64,000 nt of DNA from Sediminispirochaeta smaragdinae DSM 11293. Lineage in GTDB: Bacteria > Spirochaetota > Spirochaetia > DSM-16054 > Sediminispirochaetaceae. Every line of letters starts with the position of its first letter. The first letter of the stretch is position 1. Where the stretch lies: assembly GCF_000143985.1 (NCBI RefSeq), contig NC_014364.1, positions 3,906,001-3,970,000 on the forward strand, written 5' to 3'. This document shows, piece after piece, positions 25,142 through 32,914 of this stretch. The notes below the pieces were generated by a model. It made no database searches. It saw nothing but the letters and a program-made list of their open reading frames with translations, and was not told where the DNA came from. The translations under genes and the position numbers were made by a program.

Positions 25142-25987
25142 ATGAAACAGCAAACACTACCCGATGGGGCTTTGGAAGTTGCAACAGAGGCGGCACAAAA
25201 AGCCGGCGAACTGCAGAAAAGACTTTTAATTGAAGGTTTCCGGGTGGACCGAAAATCGACAAGTGTCGATATGGTCACCGAAGCTGATAAGAAAAGCGAA
25301 CAGATCATCCGGTCTGTGATCACCTCCCGTTTTCCCGACCATGATATTCTGGGAGAAGAAGAGGGTTCGACGGTGTGCGGATCGCAATGGCAGTGGATCA
25401 TCGACCCTCTCGACGGAACCACCAACTATGTCCACCATCATCCGATCTTCTGCGTTTCCGTCGCGCTTACCTTCCAAGGGGTGCCGATGCTCGGCGTTGT
25501 GTACGCACCTATGCTGGATGACCTCTACAGCGCAGTGGCAGGGGAGGGGGCATTGAAGAACGGTATCCCAATCAGGGTGTCAAAACGACGGATATTGAAC
25601 GAAACGCTCATGGCCACGGGAGTGCCCTACGACAGGGCTACGAGCAGTGAAAACAACATCGACTACCTCGCCGATATGTCCACAAAGGTAAGGGGCATAA
25701 GAAGGCTCGGGGCGGCTGCCTACGATCTTTGTCTTGTTGCCGAAGGGGTTTACGATGCCTATTGGGAGCTCAAAATAAGGAGCTGGGACATTGCGGCGGG
25801 GAGTCTTATTGTCAAGGAAGCAGGGGGCTTTGCGGTACATTGGCATCACGGAGGAACCGCGCAGCAACCGGCCCTGCTGGATTGTCTGGTAGCAAGTCCG
25901 GCAATCCTCCCTCCCCTTCTCGAGGCCCTTTCCGAGACGGGAAGCGCCTATTCCGACGCAAAACATACGGGAAATGAGCTTTTTTAG
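25142..25987 (+). CDS. Inositol monophosphatase family protein
   Basis: About 281 residues of the IMPase/CysQ/SuhB phosphatase family. The metal-site motifs are complete: DMVTEADKKSEQ, ILGEEEGS, WIIDPLDGTTNYVHHHP and, late, IRSWDIAAGSLIVKEAGG. It removes phosphate from inositol phosphate or a related substrate such as 3'-phosphoadenosine or a sugar phosphate. The start is uncertain. The frame opens at TTG 25091, ATG 25121 has its AAGAAGGG too close, and ATG 25142 fits the usual length best but has a weak ribosome site. It is divergent from the response regulator. Confidence 0.85.
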   Translation: MKQQTLPDGALEVATEAAQKAGELQKRLLIEGFRVDRKSTSVDMVTEADKKSEQIIRSVITSRFPDHDILGEEEGSTVCGSQWQWIIDPLDGTTNYVHHHPIFCVSVALTFQGVPMLGVVYAPMLDDLYSAVAGEGALKNGIPIRVSKRRILNETLMATGVPYDRATSSENNIDYLADMSTKVRGIRRLGAAAYDLCLVAEGVYDAYWELKIRSWDIAAGSLIVKEAGGFAVHWHHGGTAQQPALLDCLVASPAILPPLLEALSETGSAYSDAKHTGNELF

Positions 25988-25991
25988 TTAA

Positions 25992-26008
25992 TGTTCCGAA
26001 TCCTGGTG
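25992..26008. mobile_element. Solo terminal repeat of the MITE/IS family
   Basis: TGTTCCGAATCCTGGTG is identical to the end of MITE-like element A and close to those of the transposase-bearing element. No matching inverted end was found nearby, so this is probably a remnant of a decayed or deleted copy. It lies just after the inositol-monophosphatase gene. Confidence 0.65.
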
Positions 26009-26048
26009 ATTATCTCTTTACCGCCAGGGTCCTTCACGAAAACGCTTA

Positions 26049-26092
26049 GCTGCTGTTCTGCGGAACGTCATCACTTCCCGCAAAACAGCAGC
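26049..26092. terminator. Long stem-loop between convergent genes
   Basis: GCTGCTGTTCTGCGG (26049-26063) pairs with CCGCAAAACAGCAGC (26078-26092) with one mismatch around a 14-base loop. It separates the phosphatase (plus) from the ABC permease (minus). It lacks a U-run but could stop transcription or protect both messages. Confidence 0.45.
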
Positions 26093-26104
26093 CATGGTTC
26101 ATAG

Positions 26105-26977
26105 CTAATATTTGACGGCGCCTTGAACAAGCCCTGCTATGATCTTCCGCTGAAAAATCATGACAAGAACAAGGAGTGGAACCGTTACGATAACCGCCGC
26201 GGCCATAATCTCACCGAAGGGCTCTTGCTTGGAGACCTCTCCGGTAAAAAGGGCAATCGCTACAGGTACGGTCCTTGCCGACGGCTGAATCGAGGTAAAG
26301 GTTAAGGCGAAAAGATACTCGTTCCAGGCCTGGATGAAGGCAAGCAGCCCGGTGGTAACCAGAGCGGGGGCTGTCAGGGGAAGAAGAATCTGGTAAAAGC
26401 TCTGAAACGGTGTTGCTCCGTCTATCTGAGCGGCCTGAAGCAGGGAGGTCGGCAAACCGCGAAAGAAGCTGGTCAAGACCCAGATCGTAAACGGAAGCGT
26501 CATCAGCATATAGGTAAGAATCATGCTAAGGGTGGCAGGAATACCGAGAACGCGAATCACCGCATACAAGCCAGTAAGGACAGAGACCTGCGGAAACATC
26601 GTCATCGAGAGGATGATATACATCGAGGGAGTCTTCCCTCGGTATCGCAGCTTTCCCATGGCAAAGGCGGCAAAGGAACCAAACAAGAGGGAAAGGAGGG
26701 TCACCGACCCCGCGACGACAAATGAGTTCAGGATCCCCCGCATAAAGGTTTTGTTTCGAAAAACCGCGGCATAGTTTCGCACATAGAGGGAGACCTTCAT
26801 TGTAGTGGGATCTCTGGGAACCATGGTGCCTGGGGTCATTTGGAGCTGCCCCTCACTTTTGAGACTGGAATTAATCGCCCAGAGGAAAGGAAATGTCATA
26901 TGAATGAAGATGTAAACGATGAGAATCCAGAAAAGAATACGAAGAAGCGGCCTTCCGGAATACGGCTTATGCATCAC
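26105..26977 (-). CDS. Carbohydrate ABC transporter permease (MalG-type)
   Basis: This 290-residue CUT1 permease has an N-terminal anchor (LFWILIVYIFIHMTFPFLWAI) and the EAA loop SLLQAAQIDGATPFQSFYQILLPLTAP. It overlaps the upstream permease gene by 11 bases, which indicates coupled translation. With its partners it forms a ThuEFG-like uptake system for a disaccharide. The ATPase is encoded elsewhere. Expression follows the operator at 29498-29511. Confidence 0.92.
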   Translation of the reverse strand: MMHKPYSGRPLLRILFWILIVYIFIHMTFPFLWAINSSLKSEGQLQMTPGTMVPRDPTTMKVSLYVRNYAAVFRNKTFMRGILNSFVVAGSVTLLSLLFGSFAAFAMGKLRYRGKTPSMYIILSMTMFPQVSVLTGLYAVIRVLGIPATLSMILTYMLMTLPFTIWVLTSFFRGLPTSLLQAAQIDGATPFQSFYQILLPLTAPALVTTGLLAFIQAWNEYLFALTFTSIQPSARTVPVAIALFTGEVSKQEPFGEIMAAAVIVTVPLLVLVMIFQRKIIAGLVQGAVKY

Positions 26978-28040
26978 TGTCCACCCCCCCTATCATTTTT
27001 ATGTAAATAAAGTCAAAGATAAATATCAGAAGGAATATGACGACACTGGAAGCAGATGAGTAGCCCATCAGTTTATTATCTACCAACTGATAATAGGCAA
27101 AACTCGCCATCGAATACCGGTTTGCGCCGAAGACGATCTGAAATACATCGAAGACCCGTAAGGCATCCAGGGTCCGAAACACAAGCGCAACAGCAAGGGT
27201 CGCTCTGAGCATTGGGAGGGTCATGGACCAAAACTGTCGCAGTTTATTGGCCCCGTCCACATATGCTGCTTCATAGATCTGACGGGGAATCATCTGTAAG
27301 CCAGCAAGGATAAGCAGGGCCATAAAAGGGGTTGTTTTCCACACATCAATGGCGATCATGACCCAAAGCTGACTCGACGATTCCACCAGAAAAGCAAACT
27401 GGCCGCTGCCTACTCCGAATTTATCAAGAAGAATGTTGAAGAATCCCGTTCTGTTCGAGGCAAACATCCATTCCCACATTCTGGACGAAACGGCGGTGGG
27501 GATGGCCCAGGGGATCAGCATGACCATTCTCATGAAGCCCCTTCCTCTAAAAGCCGAATTGAGGACCAAGGCTACCGCAAGCCCCAAAACCGTCTCGATA
27601 AAGACCGAAAGGATGGTAAATCCAACGGTATCACCGACGGCTTGAAGGAAATCCGGATCGGTGGCGCCGATAACGTATTGGGTGCCCATAAAACTGAATT
27701 GAGATAGTTCTTTGTACCGTACCGGTTCCGTAGGCAAAACGTCGAGGGGGCTTTCCCAGACGACATCGCCTGTTTCAGGATCGATCTTCTGCTTTCCCGT
27801 TGCATCATCAATCACCGGAGGGAGCCCCATCACCTTGAAACTAAGGAGTTTCTTGTAGTTTTTCAATCCGACGAATTCCGTCTTCTGACTACTGGCAAAG
27901 CGTTTATTTGTCACGCTGTTTACAAATACGCTGCCCAGAGGATAGAACGCAATCATAATTAAGATGATAAATGAAGGAACAAGAAGCAGATAGGCAAGCC
28001 GGGCCTCGGATTTGACCAGACTCTTTGACGTGGTCTGCAT
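26967..28040 (-). CDS. Carbohydrate ABC transporter permease (MalF-type)
   Basis: This 357-residue CUT1 permease is longer than the usual 300 residues. After the first membrane segment (LLVPSFIILIMIAFYPLG) comes a hydrophilic insert of about 80 residues (about 50-130) that includes DDATGKQKIDPETGD, as seen in ThuF/AglF-type permeases for trehalose or alpha-glucosides. The EAA loop is QIYEAAYVDGANKLRQFWSMTLPML. AGAAAGGAGAG precedes the start. It is separated from the binding-protein gene by a strong stem-loop. Confidence 0.9.
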   Translation of the reverse strand: MQTTSKSLVKSEARLAYLLLVPSFIILIMIAFYPLGSVFVNSVTNKRFASSQKTEFVGLKNYKKLLSFKVMGLPPVIDDATGKQKIDPETGDVVWESPLDVLPTEPVRYKELSQFSFMGTQYVIGATDPDFLQAVGDTVGFTILSVFIETVLGLAVALVLNSAFRGRGFMRMVMLIPWAIPTAVSSRMWEWMFASNRTGFFNILLDKFGVGSGQFAFLVESSSQLWVMIAIDVWKTTPFMALLILAGLQMIPRQIYEAAYVDGANKLRQFWSMTLPMLRATLAVALVFRTLDALRVFDVFQIVFGANRYSMASFAYYQLVDNKLMGYSSASSVVIFLLIFIFDFIYIKMIGGVDSDA

Positions 28041-28065
28041 ACCTTACTCTCCTTTCTGCAAAAGG

Positions 28066-28093
28066 GCGGGCCGGAGAAATTTCTCTGGCCCGC
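28066..28093 (-). promoter_or_regulatory. Intercistronic stem-loop after the binding-protein gene
   Basis: GCGGGCC and GGCCCGC (28066-28072, 28087-28093) pair, and the inner bases GAGAAA/TTTCTC extend the stem after one mismatch. On the minus strand it is followed by CCTTTTG. It may partly terminate transcription or stabilise the binding-protein message, giving excess binding protein over permeases. Confidence 0.6.
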
Positions 28094-28116
28094 TTTCATT
28101 ATAGGCGATTTGTCAC

Positions 28117-29454
28117 TTATTCGGGAGATCCGGTCGGGTAATCGAGAAGATCCTTCAAGTCAAGCTCCATCGCACGAACCGCTGTGGCAGCATCTTTTTT
28201 TCCACTGAGAACATCGTGAACGTTGGTAAAAAAGATCTTCGACGTTTCACTGTACCGTGGTGCCGTTGCCGTCGAGGGACGCGGGGTAGTATTGATAAAG
28301 ACATCGTAGAGGGTTCCGAATATGGGTGTAGCGTCAAGAACATCTTTGTCCTGATACAAGGACTTGATGGTCGGGTTGAAAGAGCCCTCAATGGCCCTCA
28401 TTTTCTGCACGTCGTATCCGGCCATATAGCGAAGCACTTCCGCCGCAACCTTTTTATTGTTGCTGTACTTGGAAAGCGCAAGCTGCCATCCGCCAAGGGC
28501 TGCAGCCCCTTTCCCGGAGTCTCCGGCAGGAAGCGGAGCAGCGGCGAATTTCCCCTGGACCGCACTCTCATCCGAGGTACTCAGATTGTAGGCATAGGGC
28601 CAGTTGCGCATAAATGCGGCGTTTCCCGCCTGCCATACGTTTCTCGCATCCTCCTCACCAAAGGAAAGAACGCCCTTCGGGCTGATGGTACCGACCCATC
28701 CCTTTGCCATATTGAGGGCTGCGATAGCCTTCCCGTTATTGATAGTTATTTTCTTGTCAGGGCTGACGATGGTACCGCCGCCGTTGGAAGCAAGCCATTC
28801 GATGGCATCGCAGGTAAGGCCTTCGTAGCTGTTTCCCTGCCAGACATAGCCCCAGAAATCCGCATTTCCTGCGGCCCGTTCTCCGTCCTGGATCGTTTGT
28901 GCCATGGTTTCAAGCTCTTTCCAGGTAGCGGGAGGTCCGTCGAACCCGTATTTCTCAAGGAGATCGGTACGGTAATAGAGCAAACCTGCATCGGTAAACC
29001 AGGGCATGGCCACCAGTTTTCCATCAACGGTATTGTTTTGAACAATAGGAGCAAAGTGTTTTGCAGCATCCTCTTTCATGCCGGGATACTGGTAGAGGTC
29101 TTCAAAGTGTTCGGCCATATCTCCGGGCCATATTACATCAACCTGATAAAGATCGACCTCGGGACTTTGGCTTTCGAAAAATTGTAGATAGAGACCGAGA
29201 CGATCGTCGGAAAGATCAGGAGTATCAAGCACCTTAACCAAAACATCGGGGTGCATCTTTGTGTATTCGGCCGCCGCCTGTTTGGTCAATTCAAGTTCCT
29301 GGCCGACGGCACCGGCGGCAATGGTAACCACCACCTGCCCTGAATCACCGGCAGGAGCGGACGAATCCTGCTGACCTCCAGCCATAACAAAGGGTGCCGA
29401 GATAAGAGCAAGCAACGCCACAAGCACGGCAAAGCTTTTCATTCTTTTACACAT
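28117..29454 (-). CDS. Sugar-binding protein of a trehalose/maltose-type ABC transporter
   Basis: A 445-residue solute-binding protein with a signal peptide (KSFAVLVALLALISAPFVMAGG). The mature part carries VTIAAGAVGQELELTKQ and SPEVDLYQVDVIWPGDMAEHFEDL, a pattern I associate with ThuE-like trehalose/maltose binding proteins. The ATG at 29454 has AAGGAG six bases upstream. It is the first gene of a three-gene operon. Its operator is identical to that of the GH65 phosphorylase gene 13 kb away, so the transported sugar is probably the phosphorylase substrate. Confidence 0.9.
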   Translation of the reverse strand: MCKRMKSFAVLVALLALISAPFVMAGGQQDSSAPAGDSGQVVVTIAAGAVGQELELTKQAAAEYTKMHPDVLVKVLDTPDLSDDRLGLYLQFFESQSPEVDLYQVDVIWPGDMAEHFEDLYQYPGMKEDAAKHFAPIVQNNTVDGKLVAMPWFTDAGLLYYRTDLLEKYGFDGPPATWKELETMAQTIQDGERAAGNADFWGYVWQGNSYEGLTCDAIEWLASNGGGTIVSPDKKITINNGKAIAALNMAKGWVGTISPKGVLSFGEEDARNVWQAGNAAFMRNWPYAYNLSTSDESAVQGKFAAAPLPAGDSGKGAAALGGWQLALSKYSNNKKVAAEVLRYMAGYDVQKMRAIEGSFNPTIKSLYQDKDVLDATPIFGTLYDVFINTTPRPSTATAPRYSETSKIFFTNVHDVLSGKKDAATAVRAMELDLKDLLDYPTGSPE

Positions 29455-29497
29455 CTTCTTCTCCTTCTTTTAGTATTTTCTCATACAACAGAGTTTA

Positions 29498-29546
29498 TGC
29501 ACACGGTTGCATTTAATAGTGTAGGTGTCCTCATCACAGATGTCAA
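29498..29546 (-). promoter_or_regulatory. Promoter and LacI-type operator of the ThuE-like ABC operon
   Basis: On the minus strand TTGACA (29546-29541), a 17-base spacer and TACACT (29523-29518) form a good promoter. The operator TGCACACGGTTGCA (plus-strand reading, 29498-29511) lies directly downstream of the -10. The end of the outer IS begins 18 bases beyond the -35, so the insertion just spared this promoter. Confidence 0.85.
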
Positions 29547-30081
29547 GGGAAATATTTTACTAGTGTCCGGAATCGTGGTGGAAAATGAATAAAATCTCCT
29601 TTTCTCGTAGTTACTTATAGTAAGAACAATACGAAAAAGGAGTTTCCCATGTTCCATCCCCCCTTCTGCCCCAATCCCCATTGCCTCAACCACTTCTCTC
29701 CCTCCGGCCACTGGTTCTTTAGAACAGGTTCCTACTCTACCCAAACCTCTCCCCGTATCCAAAAGTTCAAATGCAAAACCTGCCACCTCTCCTTCTCCAC
29801 TCGCACCTTCAGCATCGACTACTGGACCCATTTCCACCTCCCCTACACAACCATCCTCTCTCACCTCGTCACCAGCTCCGGTATCAGAGACCTCTCCCGT
29901 ATCCTTAAGGTCTCATGCTCCACCATCTCAGACCGTATCCGTCGCCTTTCCCACCAGTGCCTTGCCTCTTCCGCCTCCCTCACCTCAGACATGAACCTCC
30001 ACGAAGACCTGGTCGCAGACGGCTTTGAAAGCTTTGGAAAAGTCAAAATAAGTGCAGACCCCAAACGCCCCAAATGTTATG

Positions 30082-30969
30082 CTAAGCAGCAGCCTGTCTT
30101 GCTGCGGCCTGAATCCTGAACATAGTCGGCGGTAAGCCGCCTTTGTTCACCGTGCTTATACGCTGTCGGTTGTAGTATACCATGACGTAGCGCCAGACTA
30201 TGGTTTTTACATCTTCCCTAGTCCTTTTCATGGTGTTCATTTGATACAGTTTTTCCTTTTTCAGTGTCGCAAAAAAGCTTTCCATACGCGCATTGTCGTA
30301 GCACTTCCCCACATCGCTCATACTCTGTACAGCGTGGAATCCTCCGAGTGTTTTCTTGTACAACTCACTGGTGTACTGACTTCCCGCATCACTGTGAATA
30401 ATTACCCCACTTCCCGGATTCCTGGTTCTATATGCCTCCTTCACCGCTTGTATACAAAGCTCTTTCTTCATGGTGCTCTCCATTGCCAGTGCAATAATCT
30501 CTCCACCAAAGCAGTCAAAGATCGGGGCTATGTAAAGTGTGCCGTCTAAACAGGGTATCTGCGTTATATCAGTAAGCCATTTCTCATTCGGACCCGTTGC
30601 ACTAAAGTCCCTCTGGAGAAGGTTCTCCGGCCTCTGTGCTTTTTCCTCCGCTTTTGTCACTCCCTCCGGTCTTCTGGGGCTTGCATGAAGAAGATTTCCC
30701 TTTCTCATGGCTCTGATGACTGTTGATCGTGATACTCGCTCTCCCCGTTGCTCCAGTGCTATCAGGATTCTCTTTATCCCATAATTCTGATTATCCGGGT
30801 GCTCATCAAGAATCTTATGGATTTTGACCAGAAGAAGCTGCCATGCTTTCGGCTTATTACCCGTGCGTTTCCACTTGTAATATCCTGTTTCGCTGACTTT
30901 TAGGGCTTTACACATCCGCACAACTGAAAATCTTTTCCTTCCCTTTGTTTCTCGGATGTATCCGAACAT
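30082..30969 (-). CDS. IS3-family transposase OrfB (DDE integrase domain)
   Basis: This 295-residue protein carries an rve integrase core. The catalytic residues are visible: Asp in KWLTDITQIPCLDGTLYI, Asp in VIIHSDAGSQYTSELY, and Glu in RMESFFATLKKEKLY. The N-terminal part has the HTH_21 region typical of IS150/IS3 OrfB. It lies in the -1 frame relative to OrfA, so the active transposase is presumably the OrfAB frameshift product. Its stop codon is close to the left end of the element. Confidence 0.93.
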   Translation of the reverse strand: MFGYIRETKGRKRFSVVRMCKALKVSETGYYKWKRTGNKPKAWQLLLVKIHKILDEHPDNQNYGIKRILIALEQRGERVSRSTVIRAMRKGNLLHASPRRPEGVTKAEEKAQRPENLLQRDFSATGPNEKWLTDITQIPCLDGTLYIAPIFDCFGGEIIALAMESTMKKELCIQAVKEAYRTRNPGSGVIIHSDAGSQYTSELYKKTLGGFHAVQSMSDVGKCYDNARMESFFATLKKEKLYQMNTMKRTREDVKTIVWRYVMVYYNRQRISTVNKGGLPPTMFRIQAAARQAAA

Positions 30970-30980
30970 GCTCCTTTTGC

Positions 30981-31256
30981 TTACTTCTTCCGGTCTTTTA
31001 CGAAAAAACCCAGGGCATCCTTCAGGATCTCATTCGCTTCCTTCAACTCATGTATCTCCTTGAGCATGTGCCGTTCCCGTTCCGTCAACGGTAGTATTTC
31101 AGGTTCTGCCGAACCCTCCTTTTTCCGGTTTCTGCTTTTCCTCCAGTCCATTAGTGTCCCGTAAATGATTCCCAGCTGTTCCGCTGCTTTTTTTACTCCA
31201 ATCTCATCCGACAGCTTTAATGCTTGCTCCCTAAACTCTTCGTTATAACGTCTCAT
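30981..31256 (-). CDS. IS3-family transposase OrfA
   Basis: This 91-residue protein has a helix-turn-helix (EQALKLSDEIGVKKAAEQLGIIYGTLMDWRKS) and a C-terminal leucine-zipper-like helix (LKEIHELKEANEILKDALGFF). These are the DNA-binding and multimerisation parts of IS3-family OrfA. GGGGTGG precedes the ATG. It ends 11 bases before the ATG of OrfB, which also has AGGAG nearby. Confidence 0.92.
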   Translation of the reverse strand: MRRYNEEFREQALKLSDEIGVKKAAEQLGIIYGTLMDWRKSRNRKKEGSAEPEILPLTERERHMLKEIHELKEANEILKDALGFFVKDRKK

Positions 31257-32127
31257 AAATCCACCCCTTTTATTTTCGGGTGTTTTTAGACTGCACTTTT
31301 AGGATAACCCTTCACTTTGTCTGTTCCCAGTACCTCCCCAACAACATCCACATCCTGGCAGGAAAAGATTCCCAGTTCTGGTTCCTCTCCGACTATGCGC
31401 AGCTGACCAGAAAGGGACGTATGACCTGCTATCAGAAGAAGAAAAACAGGGTGATCAAGGAGAAGCTAAAGGTCTATAGAGGAATTGTTTATCAGTCCTT
31501 TCAGAATGTCGTGGCAAAGGTGCTTGCCCTGGCAGAGCAATCGGAGAGGGATAGGGTGAAGTTGTATACCGATGAACACACGCAATACAAAAGGGTGATG
31601 AAGGGGCTACCGGCAGAGATGGCAGGAATGATAGAGCACCACAGGATCAGTTCGAAGAGGGTTCGGGATCTGCGTAATCCCCTCTTTAGTGTGAATTATC
31701 TTGACAGGGAGATCCGGAAGGATGACTCGGATCATGTGAGGCAGACGGTCCAGTTTGCAAGGAGTACGGTGAACATGCTGGAGCGGCTTGAGATCTACCG
31801 GTATTATCACAACTTTATGAAGCCCTATCGGGTTGGGGGAAAGGATGAGAAGCGGGGGCTGACACATGGGGTGGTGGCTGGGATAAAGGGAAAGAGGATA
31901 GCGTCCGAGCTGAGGACTCTTTACAGTAAGCGGAGGTTTTTCTTACGGAATCAGCCTATGAATCGGAGTGGGAGGGAGCTGTGGGTCAGGTGTATTCCTA
32001 CACCCTTACGATGGATGATTGACTATCTGCCCTCTTATGCATGGGCTTAAAGGTAAAGGAATCACCACGATTCCGGACAGTAGAAAAACATTACCCTTTC
32101 CTTACTTTCTCTGATATGATAGAGACG

Positions 32128-32472
32128 ATGAAACTTATAGAAATAATCGATTTGGTTGAGGGTAAGGTGCTTTGCGAATGCGGGGACCTCGGCAGAGAGA
32201 TTGAATCGGCCTTTTCCTCGGACCTAATGAGTGATGTACTTACGCTTTTGACCGACAATATGCTGCTTATCACCGGCCTAACTAATATTCAGGCGATCAG
32301 GACGGCAGAAATGGCCGATATTGCCCAAATTTTGTTTGTTCGCGACAAACAGCCAACGGCAAAAATGATAGAACTGGCATCGGAAACAGGTATTTGTCTC
32401 ATCACAACTCGCTTCTCCATGTTTCGGGCCAGCGGTATCCTTTTCGGGCATGGTCTGCCTGCGGTCTACTAA
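32128..32472 (+). CDS. DRTGG-domain protein of the sensory hydrogenase operon
   Basis: This 114-residue protein matches the small DRTGG-type proteins found next to sensory [FeFe] hydrogenases (MKLIEIIDLVEGKVLCECGDLGREIESAF, LITGLTNIQAIRTAEMADI, LITTRFSMFRASGILFGHGL). Such proteins may bind nucleotides or act as a signal partner. The frame is open from 32041, inside the mobile element, but the ATG at 32128 starts the conserved domain. It lies 48 bases after the outer IS, so the native upstream region has been displaced; a TATGAT at 32115-32120 may serve as a -10 box. Confidence 0.75.
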   Translation: MKLIEIIDLVEGKVLCECGDLGREIESAFSSDLMSDVLTLLTDNMLLITGLTNIQAIRTAEMADIAQILFVRDKQPTAKMIELASETGICLITTRFSMFRASGILFGHGLPAVY

Positions 32473-32491
32473 TCGGGAGGCAGCTTGAGTT

Positions 32492-32908
32492 ATGCAATTT
32501 CAGTACGAACTCGTCGCAGGCGATTTCACCAAGGCGGGCTATGCTTCCAGCGATTTGAAAAAAAAAATGAAACAGCTCAATATTCCGACCAGTGCTATGA
32601 AGAGAGCGGTGGTGGCACTCTTTGAGGCAGAAGTAAACGTCGTAGCCCACTCGTTTGGAGGGACACTCACCGCAGATATTTTTAAGGATAAGATCCATGT
32701 ACTCGTCGCCGACCGGGGGCCTGGAATCCCGGATATCGAACTGGCGATGAGTGAAGGTTACTCAACCGCCAGCGATGAAGTCCGGGAGATGGGCTACGGA
32801 GCAGGAATGGGATTACCCAACATCAAAAATAACTGCGACAGCCTTGACATACGAAGTGCCTCAGGAAGCCCTACCGAGGTTGAGTTCACTATCAATTTTG
32901 AGGCATAG
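32492..32908 (+). CDS. RsbW-like ATP-binding anti-sigma/serine kinase
   Basis: This 138-residue GHKL ATPase has an N-box-like stretch (AVVALFEAEVNVVAHSFGG), a G1 motif VLVADRGPGIPD and G2 MGYGAGMGLPNIKNNCD. It resembles RsbW/SpoIIAB anti-sigma kinases. In several anaerobes such genes sit beside DRTGG proteins and HydS, and are thought to relay a hydrogen or redox signal. It lies 19 bases after the DRTGG gene and 6 bases before the hydrogenase gene. Confidence 0.85.
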   Translation: MQFQYELVAGDFTKAGYASSDLKKKMKQLNIPTSAMKRAVVALFEAEVNVVAHSFGGTLTADIFKDKIHVLVADRGPGIPDIELAMSEGYSTASDEVREMGYGAGMGLPNIKNNCDSLDIRSASGSPTEVEFTINFEA

Positions 32909-32914
32909 CGAAAG

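Larger units (their letters stand above)
30035..31314 (-). mobile_element. IS3-family insertion sequence (1280 bp) nested in the outer transposase
   Basis: The element begins with TG and ends with CA, as IS3-family elements do. Its imperfect ends share AAGTGCAG and an A/C-rich tract. It is flanked by a 3-bp direct repeat, CTT (30032-30034 and 31315-31317), the usual duplication size for the family. It carries orfA and orfB on the minus strand. Excision with one repeat restores the interrupted transposase exactly, which fixes the borders. Confidence 0.88.
29649..32050 (+). pseudogene. Transposase of the outer element, split by IS3-family insertion
   Basis: The 5' part (29649-30034) encodes a zinc-ribbon-like start (CPNPHC, later CKTCHLSF) and a helix-turn-helix region, ending at DGFESF. 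The 3' part (31318-32050) encodes the catalytic core (SQYLPNNIHILAGKDSQF, RKGRMT, KLYTDEHTQYKRVM). Removing 30035-31317 joins the halves in frame (ESF then VCSQY) into an intact 372-residue protein. The probable DDE residues are the Asp of ADGFES, the Asp of TDEH and a later acidic residue. I do not assign it to a named IS family. There are no other lesions, so the insertion looks recent. Confidence 0.85.
29564..32079. mobile_element. Outer insertion element carrying an interrupted transposase
   Basis: Perfect 17-base terminal inverted repeats, TGTCCGGAATCGTGGTG (29564-29580) and its complement (32063-32079), bound the element. Without the nested IS3-family element it would be about 1233 bp with one transposase gene. 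The flanks are CTAG and GTAG; no exact target duplication is clear. The element sits between the ABC operon promoter and the sensory hydrogenase operon. Its termini are shared with two MITE-like elements and one solo end in the window. Confidence 0.88.

Noticed and set aside
28216-29187. A 323-codon open frame on the plus strand
   Set aside because: It is antisense to the sugar-binding protein, which has a signal peptide, ribosome site and family motifs. The plus frame has none of these.
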